This document shows, piece by piece, positions 26,401 through 39,394 of a stretch of DNA of 64,000 bases (within the stretch, counting starts at the first letter, position 1; every line of letters starts with the position of its first letter). Position numbers and translations under genes: made by a program. The notes beneath the pieces were generated by a model. It saw only the letters and a program-made list of their open reading frames with translations. It searched no databases and was not told the DNA's origin. The DNA lies in contig NC_060234.1 in the NCBI RefSeq assembly GCF_021155775.2, forward strand, positions 29,881,026-29,945,025, given 5' to 3'. Source of the DNA: Neodiprion pinetum (Eukaryota; Arthropoda; Insecta; Hymenoptera; Diprionidae).

Positions 26401-29400
26401 TCTACGCGTTTGAGAACTTTTGAAATTGGACCCGCTGCACGCGACGACTAAACTCGGTATGCGGCGTGCTCAGCAATGATTTGCGAACTCGCATTACTGC
26501 GCAACGTTCACGCGCAGATTCCGGTACCGGCAACCAGAGCATTTGGTCGCCGGTACACATAAGATTTGACGCGGACGTTGAATTTGAATTTTCACGAGTG
26601 CGCGTTGTTCGCGCGCAGGTTATAGTACTCAAACATTAAAACATTTAGCTAACCGTACAACAATAATTCGATTCGCACTTCAAGACATCGCCATTTTTTT
26701 GAAAAAAAACTCAATATATTATAAATAAAAAAATGATTTAGTATGGTCAACGAAACAAATCTGTGTCATTTTGTTGTGTCAACAAAATGAAGAGTCGTGC
26801 TGACAATATATTTCGTTACGACGACCAGATAACAATTTTGCTGCCGTGACTGAAGTATTTTTTTGGGTGCATATTTCAGTAATCTACATAAGCGATATGG
26901 ACCTGTGCAAATGAATACATTCGAGATTTCGGCATGATCAATTGCACTTTTCTTTTGAGTAGGCGTGACAAAAACTAAAAAACGAAGGTTTTTGGTGAGA
27001 ATATAACATAAGTATAATTTTCTTTAGTTCGTGTCTGGTTGCGTAATTGGGTAAATTAAATATTATCTTACAACGAATAGTTGGAATTTTATTAATTTCG
27101 TTCAAATATCGCAACCCCTAAATTTGAATTCTGTAGAATTAAACACTTTCTACTTTGTTAGGATTTGAAGAGTATTTCTTTAATTTTTCAAGTATTAGAG
27201 TGAGCGCTGCTCAAGATGCCTTGTACCGAACCCACTGCAATTTTTGCCGAATAAGTCGCAGCTTTCATTGCGTGCAGAAAGACCTCTGAGCTGGAAAATT
27301 TCGACTATCTAATTATTAGGTTCAATTGACATTCTTGTTTGACATTACCTCCGCAGTGTACACAGAGAAGAAAGTTTTGCTAAAGATTCTTAACCATTGT
27401 TTATATTTTCGCAATCTATATTTCGAATTCAGCGAAGTGTACGTAATTATTCATACGGATGATATGATTTCTCCTTGCACTTGAGAAGGTGACTGGACGT
27501 AATATAGCTCGTGGGCGTAGTGAATTTCGGATTTTCTAAAGAGTTTCAATTTTTAACAATTATATACGTTTGTATTACAAATGTCGGCCACGTCAGAAAC
27601 TTGAAAGTTCAATGTTTCGGGCGAAAGGAGAATTGCATAACGTGGCTGGAGCTCTTTAAATTCGTATTTTAAAGATAGTGAAAGGATGACGATTAATTCA
27701 ATTCGCGGCTAAATCGTCCGCTCTAAAATCGTATATTGGTTGTCAATGCGTCACCCTGGTAAAGAAGACGAGAAGAAAAGTAACGGAGGAATTCGCAAAT
27801 AACGTTTAAACTAACTTATTCACCGTGATCATGTAAGCGTGCTATTATAAGAATATATTGCTTCTATTAATCGTTTCTTCAAGAACAATTGTGAAAAAAG
27901 AACTACCAAGAAAGACATTAAAAAGTACAACTGAACTTTATCGTTTAGAATATAATTTCTTATTAACTGACAATGAGTCGCTGAAGAAAAAATTGATGTT
28001 GCGAACAAAATGAGCTGCATTTAATGAAAAGTGACTAAATTGTTTATTTTTCATTATCGTATCGTAAATACAGCGATCTCTGTGAAATTTACAATATAAT
28101 CAGGACCTAGTGCTGTACGATTTAGCCGGCTTACAATTAGCCGGCCAAAAAAGTTAGCCCGTTAACCGGCTAAACTTAAAAATGTACAAAATCAACAAAA
28201 GAATGAATTTTTCACCTTTTGCATTCGAACTTGCAACTGGAATGAGTTTTATTATACTGACTTTACAGAATTATTGTCATCCAATTTTCAAAAGTACCTA
28301 AAAGGCTGATCAATCAATAATAATCATCTAACCTAAGAATAAAAATTAACGTCTGTCAAATGTGATACTTGTTCGGATCAACTTTTCAAATTAACTTACC
28401 GAGCTCCGCATATTTTCGAATAATTTAATACGCATTATTTCCCAACTGCACTCATTGTTGGAATATCATTCGGTAATATTAAAATTGGATTCGCTCAAAA
28501 ACTTTTCCATCCGTTAGTGACAAACGTCTATTTATATGGTATTTTGATTAAAAGTTCGAATCAAAAAGGTGAAAACTTAATTTGCTTGTTGATTTTCTGC
28601 ATTTTTAAGTTTGGTTAAGATAGGCTGATTGGCTATTTTGGCTGGCCAATCACTTTAGCCATGCAGCCAACTTTCAGCTAATAAGTCAATTTTACAGTCT
28701 TGGCCGGCTAAGCTGGCCAAGTCGTCCAGCACTATCAGGAACTATTAGTCGAACTTTGATATTGCACAAAATATTTTCGTAGTTGAGGGATATGTGTATC
28801 GATGATTAAATTAAACGATTAAAACGTACCTTCGTCAGCTTAAATCACACCTTCGAACTTTTTTCTTGCGTCTAATTGTATCTTGTGACGTTTCCGACGA
28901 GAGGATATCCTGAAAACCGATGATACTGTCATGTGTTTTGCAGCGTATTTCACAAGGGGGAACTACAACGTGATAATCGTTGATTATGGCTCCCTTGTTC
29001 GCGAGCCGTGTCTCTCCCAGGTTCGATGGGGGCCGAATTTCTGCTCGCAATGCATCGCCCAGCTCGTCCGGTACCTGAAAAATCATCCCCGAGGAATCCC
29101 CGTCGAGTCTGTTCACGTATTGGGATACAGCGTCGGTGCCCACATCGCTGGACTGATGGCGAATCACCTGCCCGGCGATAAGCTCGGCCGGATAACAGGT
29201 ACTCGTCAATTTCACTGCATGAGGAAAATAACGCGATTGCCGCGCTCCGTGGTGCAATTACCTTCTATTACACGCCGCGACTTTGCCCCTTTCGAAATCG
29301 ACCTCGGTTGTTCGTTAAACTCTCTGTTTATTGTGCGCTACAGTGCCGTTCACGAGATTCTTTCTCACGTTAATCGGGGTTCTTAGCTGACATAAAAGAG

Positions 29401-31657
29401 CCTCTCTCACTCTGATTTTTTCAAGCGCAGCGTGACCGGAGAAATTTTTACCCCGCTGCAACTTTGCACTGCGGCACAAAAAAAAAAAAAAGAAAATAAA
29501 TAAAGACTAGCAAAACGAAACTACTCCATCAGTGATAACTGTACTACGTCTTTATTCGTCGTGAGTATAAAATATGTTTTATTGTCGGTCAAAACTGGAG
29601 TCAATATAATTCGTGTTAACTTGTGAGAATGAATCTTCTTCAACCGCGTTAAAACTTTTTCATTCGCGAAGAAGAAAAGTTGATTTGTATCCTACGCGGA
29701 AGGAATATTCTGGTTAGTCACATTAATAACATTTCTCTAATGGTTATACGTTTTTTCAATTACAATCTCGGAATACCTAGAGTTGAAACACTATCGATCA
29801 CCTCTAGGCTAAGGTAGAAGTACAATTACACGCGAACCTGGCTTTACAAGATCGTGACTTGTACAGATGAATTTCATTATTCACACGTCGTTGATTAGCT
29901 GAGATGGAAATTTATAGTTACGACATAACTCACTCAAGTCACGCAGCTGTCGCAATTCGATTGCTATAATAGCATTATGCACTTCAGGCTCGAATAAAAC
30001 CCATCACCGGAACAAAAAATTAAAATAAAAAATCCAACCGCTCGTACAACGAAGTGTGAGAAATTTAATTGAAATTCAAGGACGACTTTCGTCGACTGTA
30101 AATTTGTTCATCTCATTGTCAATTCGAAAGTTGAAGTACTATCCGTACGTTATTTTAAACAGCGATGACGCACTTTTTTTCTTTTTTTTTTTTTGCGCAC
30201 ACACGTTGACACATCTCGATTCCTCAGGACTGGATCCGACGATACTATTCTACATGGGTGGAGGTAACAGATCGTTGGACTTGGACGACACTGACGCTCA
30301 TTTTGTGGACGTGATCCACACCGGGGCTGGTATACTTGGTCAGTGGGGCCCGACTGGCCACGCCGACTTTTACGTAAACGGAGGATCGAGTCAACCCGGA
30401 TGCCTCGGCACATCCATACTCCGTAAGACATTTAATTTTGCAACGTTATGCAAGCAGATATTTTACATTATTTTTTTTTCCTACGTTCTCCGGCCGCGCC
30501 GAATTACTCAACTTCCATCTCCGGTAGTGCACGTTATCTAGGCAGTTTTATCTATTGTAAGATAATCGTCTTGCGTAAATTCACCTCATTTTTCAACTTA
30601 TCGTTATTCCAGAGATTATGTGAGTTGAGTTCATCTTTCATCTTCATCTTTCTTCACGGTATAGAGATACGATAAACGGCTTACACTGAAACAGAGGCGA
30701 CGCCATTCGGAATCAAGACTCTGATGTAATTTTGCGAATATAAGTAATTCAATAAAAACGTCACAATGTTGTACTTGACTGAGAAAACAGGATTTTTTCA
30801 GCCAAATAAACATATTTATTCGTTATGCATTACAAAGACTTTCACGCTTTTATCAGTATTTATTTATTTATTTTGACTAGCGGGATGAAAATTAGTACAA
30901 TCTTGTATTTTTATAACGATAATTGCATGAGAAACTATATTTCATCCTGTCCAGATGAATTTCTGCATGAATAATCTTATTTTCATTCGGTTAATGATAT
31001 ACTCGTCATCTTGCAGTGGAACACTGGCCACCTCACAAATGAATTTAGAAAAACGTTTCGTTCACGAAATTCGAACCACATATTTCCACCAATTTCTTAC
31101 GACTGTCGACGTCATATTCTTTTGGTGAGGGGCGTTGAATAATTGCCTGGCTACGTGCGGTTTATGATGTTGGAAAACGTTTATTCTGCATGTGAAAAAA
31201 AATTGATAAATTTACAACAATTACCTGCTCACTTCTCGTATCACAGTCCAACCGACGCGTACTTACAGCTCGGCACTTTTTTTTTTTTATTTCGTTGCAA
31301 TTTTAGAAACCTTGTCCTGCGACCATACAAAGGTAACACCGTACTACATCGAGTCAATAACAACGGAAGTTGGCTTCTGGGCGGCACCCTGTGCGAATTT
31401 GTTATCTTACTTGATCGGGTGGTGCAACCCAGCAGAGAACGAGTACGTCTTGATGGGCGAAGACACGCCGTCCACGTGAGTATCGATTAAAAAATGGAAA
31501 TTCGTCTCGTGGCATTTTGAAAATTTTTACCCCGCGTTACAGCGCACGAGGCATCTACTATCTGTCAACAAACGGCAAAAAACCTTACGCCCGAGGACTT
31601 CCGGAAAAAATTCGAGCAACAAAAAGTCGGAAGCGATCATTTTACCGCCAGTATTAA
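23474..31657 (+). CDS. Secreted pancreatic-type triacylglycerol lipase
   Basis: Coding exons are 23474-23537, 24700-24811, 25894-26042, 28944-29198, 30228-30422, 31307-31475 and 31543-31657: 1059 nt, 352 aa, in frame throughout. Exon 1 encodes a typical signal peptide (basic start, then FITAALVSAVLFVG), so the enzyme is secreted. Landmarks of the pancreatic lipase family appear in order: IEFYLYTR, KVIIHGFGGG (oxyanion region), YNVIIVDYGSL, HVLGYSVGAH with nucleophile Ser171 in GxSxG, GLDPTILFY with Asp196, and SCDHTKVTPYYIESI with His265. The triad is therefore complete. At 352 aa it has only the catalytic domain and no C-terminal PLAT domain, as in most insect neutral lipases. The likely substrate is triacylglycerol or phospholipid in gut or body fluids; the sequence does not show which. 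The C tail is basic (RATKSRKRSFYRQY). Intron 3 (26043-28943) is long and carries a transposon. Confidence 0.9.
28108..28734. mobile_element. hAT-like non-autonomous DNA transposon inside lipase intron 3
   Basis: The element is 627 bp. Its ends are imperfect inverted repeats, TAGTGCTGtACGA at the left against TAGTGCTGGACGA (reverse complement of the right end). The flanking 8-bp direct repeats, tcaggacc (28100-28107) and tcaggaac (28735-28742), match at 7 of 8 bases. hAT elements make 8-bp target duplications and often have TAGTGCTG or CAGTGCTG ends. Subterminal AGCCGGC/GGCCGGCTAA motifs recur at both ends, as transposase-binding repeats do. There is no transposase frame, so it depends on an element elsewhere. 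Confidence 0.75.
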
Positions 31658-31877
31658 GTCTGTTGAAACAGTTGATAGACATACTTTTAGAATAGGTTAT
31701 ACATAAGACGTTGCAAATGTGTTACTTGTTTCTATAATACAGATTAGACTGTAAACGTAACGTTTTTTTTTTTTTTTTTTACATAAGTAGCTTCACCGAT
31801 AAATATCATTATTATTATCATTATTATTATTATTATAATGATACGCTGTAATGTGTTCAAATACTTATTCATTATTT

Positions 31878-31883
31878 AATAAA
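31878..31883 (+). other. Candidate poly(A) signal of the lipase gene
   Basis: AATAAA lies 221 nt after the lipase stop codon. It is the first clear match after the stop, following a T run and an ATT repeat. Confidence 0.6.
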
Positions 31884-34800
31884 TATTTTGTTACATGTTG
31901 ACTTACTGTCGTTTTTTTTTTTCAATCGTTGCGTGTAAACGGTTGTTGTTAACGATAATATTTATAGATTGTACACCCATCGTACCTACATATTTTTTCG
32001 CTTACCTTATCACTGCAGTCTGTAGATTTCGATCCCGTTTTTTGACGTGCCTGTAATTGTACATGCTGTACAATTAGTTTTATCAAAGAATTGAGCCACA
32101 AAAAAAAAAAAAAAAAACAATTGGAATGAAAGAAAGAATAATAACTATTTGCGCTTACCTATTGCATTTCGGGGCTAGTCGTATCACACGGTACGATAAT
32201 ATATTAATATGGATTTTTATCATCCGCTACGTTGGTCTCGGCAATTCAAATCTTAATTGTTTATGTTAACAACAATATTTATTACATAATAATTACGATA
32301 TAATAATAACTTCTATGGATTTACAATACATTATCGCAATAATCGTTGATATACGCACTATAGTACATATGTATATGTATACGTGCTTTCATCTATATAC
32401 ACATACATATATATGTATATATACACATACAATAAGTATAATGGAGTGATTACATGTTGGTACATCCTCGTCTTCGCAAGCTGGAAATTTTCAGTGTATG
32501 ATTTAAGATAAATTACTCGATTTAGGTTATTCTTGGTTTTTTTTTTTTTTTTTCTCTTTGCTTGCTCTTGTTTTTGTTTACCTTATTATGAGTCTGTTTA
32601 ACTCGCACAGTGCCCAGAATCCACAATTAGTGCCCACTATACATATACATATAGGTACTCCGCGATGAAACTATGTTTCAAGAATTGTTCCAGGCATTCG
32701 AAAATATCGTCGCAGTGGGGAATTGTTTATATTTTCTTTTTTCTTATTTAATAATAAATAATTTTTCGTATTCTTTCGGTTCTTCACTTTGAAATTATGC
32801 ATAGCTAGGAACGAGCAATTTTTATATTTTACAATAAAGGACAAAGTTAGGTATATAATAGGTAGGTACTACTGGATATTCAACGCTATTTATACTCTGA
32901 TACTGATTTATAAAGTCACAATAAATGGATGATGATTATATTTTTAATCACAATCGCTGCAGAGCGAATATTCAAGTCGCGAAATCCGAGACTGAATGAC
33001 GAAAAACGTCGGAACGCGCGCTAAAGCATTTAGATTATTTTATGGTTCAAACTTGAAGTCTCACGTTCAAATCTTACGCATGCTGAACACATTTCGCGTT
33101 ACATTTGCCTTTTTAGCCGATCCAGGTTTTTTGTTTTTTTTTCTTGATTCGCAAGGCTGTACTTTTCTCATTCTCGCGATCATTCATGCGAGTCATAAAT
33201 CAGTTAAAATTTCACCCTGAAAGATCTGCGTTGTAGGGATTGTTTTTGCACATGACACATGGGACATTTTCCTTGCAAGCTGCACTAATGATACACGATA
33301 TAATATAGTATAATGATAAGGACAATTTCCGATCAACTCAATATAATTAGCCTTATAAACACTTTTATTTACATGATTCTTGGTGTGCTATGTGTGCCTC
33401 TTTTTTCTTCTTGACTGATCAACGAATCGATATCTAGGTATAGATATAGTAACATTAATATAACAACTAGCTATAAACTGGGTAAATGGTGATCGATGAG
33501 TCGTCGTCTGTCGTATACTGCAGCATTCCGGACGAAGTAAAAGTTGGCCAAATCATTATGAGGTGGGGAATGATGCCGAATTTCATCCGACGAATTTTCA
33601 ACTTTAATTCTCGCTGTGAACAAGTCGCAGGTTTACCTGTTGTCTCAATTACTGAAATTTTCACTAACAATAAGATCTGACCAACGTCTTTTTGAACCGA
33701 GTCATTTTTGATACACGCGTTCCAGCTTGGTTTGGCTCTCAGAATGCTAGACATTTTATTTATTCCAGTTCTCTTAATAGTAATCATGAGCACAAAACTG
33801 GCAATTTGATTGACGACAATGGCAAACTTGGGCGATCGATATTTTTGCCATTTCTGTATACCCTAGTTGCTGTCATTTCCACCTTCACCGTAATCAACCC
33901 CGACTTGCAACCTTATTATTCTTCTTTTTCATCAACTTCTTGTTTAAGCCTGAAAGGTAATCCCCTGGACTTTTAAAGTAGCACTGATTCCTAATGAATG
34001 ACGATTTTCAAGCTTCATTTTCTAAGAACAGGGCTGCAGGTATACTTTGCAAATTTATCCTAGAACTGTTTCTAATTTGGAGATTGAAATATGACTGGTC
34101 CATTCTCCAAACACTTATTATTGCAGTACAGGATTTTAATTCCGTACGTTTCTTGTCAATAAAGAATTGAAGGGTTGGACCGCTTTCTTTTTTCCTTTAA
34201 TCAGCACTCGCGTCTTCCGTACGCACCGGTGGACTAAAAACGTTTTTACAAACTAAAATTATTGTATTATATATTTTACTCTGAGTCTAACTGCTAACGT
34301 TTCACGTGATATTATTTCCCTCGCAGAATTTCATTTTCAATTACACACCTAGTTTTACACTCTAACGATATTTCTTCTTTTTATTACGTTTTTCATATCC
34401 CTTCTAGTCGATACAATTATAACTACGTATAATAATGTTGTACTAATAATAAATAAAAGTAATAATAACGTTAGTAATGAGTTGCTAAAACTATCATCGT
34501 GCTGCTATTAGTGATAATGATAATGACGTTATTATTCTTTCGTAAGATGATGTATCGTATGGTTTAGTATACGTGACAGTATTATGCACGCTCTCTCTGA
34601 CAACAAATTCATTCGCATAAGGAAGCAGTGACACGGATCGACGTTCGTCAAGTATAATATGCGGAGACGTTTAAGTATTTTGGGGAAAAGTAAAGTAATA
34701 AAAGGCACTAAATACTTTCTCATGTAAACATTGGATTTCGAATATTTATTAGAGAAAGTATGCGAATATCGGAGATTTAATTGAATATGATATTACACAC

Positions 34801-34934
34801 ATTGCAGGCATATCGATACATTAGCCAATGACACTAATTCTCGCTATATGCGTTAAATGGTACGATCGGAGATGATGTATCTACTCCCTAGATTTTAACC
34901 ATTTATAAATATACCACTGGAAAAAATTAATGTA

Positions 34935-35581
34935 CATGGGGTAGTCCAAATGAACGTGAACAAGGTTGGACCTCGACCCCCACTGGATTGGTCGCCGATT
35001 CATTTCCTACATCGACTCTACCAAATATACATTATCTCATTTTTACAGATTTTTCCCACTTGCCGTTTAGGAGTAGATATTTTAGATTTAATCTTCCATG
35101 AGTCGAAAATTGTGCATCTGGGAAAAACGTTGTAGGCCAGACAATATCGCGTTTTTTTTTTTTTTTGAATTTTCTCGAAATCGCGAGTCATCGTATTCAA
35201 CAAAGATCGGACAAAAATAGATTTTCTCCAAGTATCAAGTTTTTCGAGAACGCAGTTTTCGAGAAATATCGCTTTTTGTGCGCTTTTTTGTTGAGAAAGA
35301 TGACTTACGATTTCCAGAAAATTCGGAAAAAATCATTTTCGACTAATTCAGAAAAGAACACAATTTTTTCCCCTCTACAACTTTTTACCAAATGCACATT
35401 TTGCAAGTTATGGAAGATGAGATCTAAGATACCTATAATATTCTCCTAAACGGCAGATGAAAAAAATCTGAAAAAATTGGTAAATGTACATACGGTGGAG
35501 TAGAAGTATGAAATAAATCGGTGACAAATTGGGTGGAGGTTGGGGTCCAACCTTGTTCACGTTCATTTGGACTACCTCGTA
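34935..35581. mobile_element. Palindromic MITE, Tc1/mariner-like ends
   Basis: The element is about 647 bp and consists largely of two inverted arms of 200 nt or more. The ends read GGTAGTCCAAATGAACGTG followed by AACAAGGTTGGACC on both strands. Inner blocks also pair, for example TGCCGTTTAGGAG at about 35062 on the plus strand and again on the minus strand near 35455. The borders fit a TA dinucleotide on each side (34933-34934 and 35582-35583), as Tc1/mariner elements produce. Small open frames inside are arm sequence, not genes. The family call rests on ends and TA only. Confidence 0.75.
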
Positions 35582-35844
35582 TACACTGAAAATCAGTGAA
35601 ATATCAGTGAAAGGTCACTGAATCGTCAGTGTATATTTACTGGTTTTTTTATAATGGTATACTCATAATTGAAGTGAATCGCCCTGATTCAAATTTAGAG
35701 AGTAGAAGTTGCGATGAATTCATGCCGGAATTATTCATAAGATACTAACTGAAAATTGAAAACGATATACATCATCGATCAACGAAATAACTTGCTCGTG
35801 AATTTTCTCGACCAATGTCACTCTCTCATATTTGTTCGTTCTAG

Positions 35845-35899
<55 letters not shown>

Positions 35900-35916
35900 T
35901 AATAATAATAATAATA
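35845..35916. repeat. (ATA)n microsatellite
   Basis: About 24 ATA/AAT units with one C interruption (taacaat) near 35896. It is a simple repeat without coding meaning. Confidence 0.95.
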
Positions 35917-37737
35917 GTTAATTTCGTCTGCTTTCAGTTGTGTTTGACGCTGAATTTTTTTCTTTTTGCATATACACGCATCGTCAGTTCAACGTAATAC
36001 TTATACTGTGATGATCGTTTGCAACGATTGGTCCTGCTGAAACTATAGAATCAAAAAAAATTATTCAATTATATAACCATGTTAGCTGCTCTGGCATTGA
36101 TTGCACGGATAAAAAAGTCCAAATTACGTCGTTATGTGTCTATCGATTGATGTTCAATTTTTCAAATATCTTGAGCTTTTCCGTTTTTCATTAGGATAGA
36201 TATTTTACTGGCCATTTACGAAATCTAATAGGGAAAAGCTCAATGTGTACTCAAATCACTTATCAGAAGAAATTGTCGGTATTAAAAACCATAAAAATGC
36301 GCCCCGCAAAAAATCCCACCGTTCTGTCAGGGTTCAGCAAAACCAAAATCTAAATCAGCAATGGCTAGTTAACACTCTCATATTAATTATTTAATCTACG
36401 GCGATATTGCGTTCGCATATTTATATTATTTATCGACTAGATTGCACGCTTCTATAAAATGCGTAATACACATGTATATATGTGTTTTCAATGATTTTAT
36501 ACGACAAAGAAATGATCGCAATTTCGTTTTACGTATATTTCGTTCCTTTCGTCATGTAGAGCTTATACAGTTACCAATGGTATAATATTTTTCTTTAACG
36601 CCCGTCTAGATTTCCACTGAAAATCTTGGTGTTTCCAATATACATTCATATTTATATAATTAAAGTGTGCATTTTTTTCTAACAGTTTTCTACACGTAAT
36701 GAAAATTCAGTGATTCGTTATTTTCTCTGCTGCACGCCGTAACGAACGTCTACTTATATTTGAACATCTCCCGTTGGTCGCAAAAAAAAAATGATAATTC
36801 GCTAACTTTAATTTCATCGCAATGCGGTGTAAAAGACGATGAAATTGATAAGGGCTTCGTAAAAGCCAGTCGAAGTTAATTGTGTGAGAATTTCCTGTGC
36901 CTATTTGGTCTATTTATACAGCATGAAGTCGATGCGGAAATTCTCGTGTTAAATATGCTTAAAAACTAATAAAATCAGTTAGCGAATGAAAGCCTTAATT
37001 CTCACCCGCTACAATGGAAGAATTTTTATTACAGAATATCCTTCGCTCCGCGGTCCTATCCTCAACATTCTACCGTAAAATGCTTGCAGTATTATTATGG
37101 TTTTACACGCGTTACTTTCGGCGCCCACGCGTATCCAATTACCACTGCGATTCAACGTGAATGTATTTTGAAAGATTTCAGTTATTTTACAAAAATTTGC
37201 AACGCCCGTCTGATCGCATGAATCCGAGTGATTCTAACATTTAAACGACCGAAGGAGTATAATTCTTATATTGACGTCTCTTTAACAAATTTTCCCTGAG
37301 TAGCTGCAGCCGTAAGCGCTATGCAGGTGCAGTGAACCGAAAAATGGCTGATGAATTTCCTTTTCGTATTTTGACAGATGTTGGGATTGTGAAGTTTCCG
37401 ATTTACGCCTCGTCGTTGGCAATTGAATCGCTTAATTGCTGCCGTATCCGTTGTTGTTTCACTCTTTTACTTTACTTTTTTAAAACAATTAAAATAAATC
37501 GTTTATCGAATTAACATCTGATGGCAGTCCATTGGTCACCAACTTTACTTTATCTCTCCTTCCAACTTGTGATATGAGAATTTTTCCCCGTCTCCGAACG
37601 CCGTAACCGATGAGGAAAATGACGATGGAATACGATATAGGCCTACCACGTGTTAGAAGAAGGATAGCGGAACGTTCTTTTACCGCGAATATGTAACATT
37701 GAAAATTCATCTACGATACATGATAATTCTCGTTATA

Positions 37738-37759
37738 AAACAACAACAACAACAACAAC

Positions 37760-37796
<37 letters not shown>

Positions 37797-37819
37797 GTAG
37801 TAGTAATAATAACAACAAC
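37738..37819. repeat. Compound (CAA)n-(TAA)n microsatellite
   Basis: CAA units pass into TAA units, then TAG and a short CAA end. The Tyr- and Cys-rich frame on the minus strand is this repeat read in translation. Confidence 0.95.
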
Positions 37820-39136
37820 CATCGAAATAAGTAAATACATCGTAATGATACAGTAATGATAATAATTCATGTACAGAGCACGTGTTTTTGTATAAAAGTA
37901 GAATAACGTCCCAACGAATAATCAATTATTCTTTATTGTAACTGCATTATGTATCTATATTTTTGCCACTGATAGATAATAACAGGTATATTAATGATTA
38001 ATTTTTTCTTCCTCCCTCCCCTATCTTTCAATCTACGTATGGTAATATGAGTGGTATATTCTTCGTTCAAACTTCGTTCTACTTCGATTCAAAATCCCCG
38101 ATATACATATAGGTTGCACATTGCATAATCTACACTCACCATCATCATCGTAGAGTTTAGATACATATCGAATAAAGGCATTGACCAGATCTGCATATAC
38201 CATGAAATTTATGTTGATTCTGGCGAATTGAGAGCACCATGAATTCCCGGTGGATACGATGTAAAATAAAATTCAATCCGTTCGTGAGTTCGTAAATCTT
38301 TACGTAGAAACACATTTAATACCGTTCGTCAATTTGCTCACAATCAGCTGTCCGACATTGGACTGAACATGCTTAGAGGTGGAATTTGAACAAGCAAAGC
38401 GTATTCATACGTATATATATATATATAAATTTATATGTTTTTTTATTGTATTCGCACACTTATATACCGATATTTGATAAACTTTAAGATGCACACACAC
38501 GCTATGACACGATTTGTTATGATGATAAAATTATTCGTTGGTCTCAGTGGAGTACCGATCGTTGATTACACAGGTTGTGTGTTACGACAGGATTTTTTAG
38601 ACAAAGATATTGAGAAATTCGGACAAGCTTTAACGATTGATTAATTACCAGGCAACTGCGTCCCCCGAGTAATGCGGAATTCACCCCCGTGAACCAGTAA
38701 TTACGTTCGCAATAAATTGATCATTACAATCTACATTGCTTCGATATTGTCGATATCACTATTACGCGCATAATAGTTGTTTATGCAGACGAAGACCTAA
38801 AGGTCAATGCCTTTATTTATTATTTATCTGTTATAGGTATGTTTATATTATATATATATATCTTTGTAAAGGACACCTCATATAATGTATAATGTAATGT
38901 AATGCTTGAAATCATCCAATGATAAAACTACAGAGAGAAGTATAGCAGATATATATATATACAAGACACTACACTCCATGAGAACATATCATTTTCAATT
39001 CTATCTTTTATCTGCTCTTTGTTATTTATTGTTATTTGTTTAGTTAATTATTATATATTATTAATATCTACTATAAGTATTTGTTTTGTTATTTATACCA
39101 ACGGATTAGCCATCCCCTTACATATTTCGATTGTTT

Positions 39137-39222
39137 TCTCTGCTTTCTCTCTCTCTCTCTCTCTCTATATCTCTCTCTATTTCTCTTTCTCTTTATCTCT
39201 TTCTCCCCCCCCCCCCACTCGC
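39137..39222. repeat. CT-rich microsatellite with a C run
   Basis: Alternating CT with TA and TTT interruptions, then about 14 C at 39204 to 39217. The Ser/Leu-rich plus-strand frames here are repeat artefacts. It lies just beyond the Syt1 stop codon and could fall in its 3' UTR. Confidence 0.9.
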
Positions 39223-39394
39223 TCTTTCTTTTTTTCTTTCTCTTCAATTTCTCCTGCGACAACATAAAGACAAGAGGCCCTTGTTATCTTCAAACTTTAT
39301 AATCCAAACGCGGTATGATACACGGTAATAATAATATAGTTTATCTGTACAGGTATCTGGATAGTTCTCACCTCGTTCAGGATTCGTCAAAGTT

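Larger units (their letters stand above)
31884..39394. other. Intergenic region between lipase and Syt1
   Basis: This is about 7.5 kb of AT-rich sequence with no supportable coding exon. It holds a T run at about 32528 to 32555, a palindromic MITE at 34935, and microsatellites at 35845, 37738 and 39137. The right end presumably includes the minus-strand 3' UTR of Syt1. Confidence 0.6.

Noticed and set aside
30150..30431. 93-aa minus-strand frame
   Set aside because: It is the complement of lipase exon 5.
36811..36848. Hairpin with AATTTCATCG arms
   Set aside because: The 10-nt arms are within chance expectation for 64 kb and nothing else supports a function.
37707..37925. Tyr/Cys-rich 72-aa frame
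   Set aside because: It is produced by the CAA/TAA microsatellite.
39019..39328. Ser/Leu-rich frames in three registers
   Set aside because: They are the CT repeat translated.
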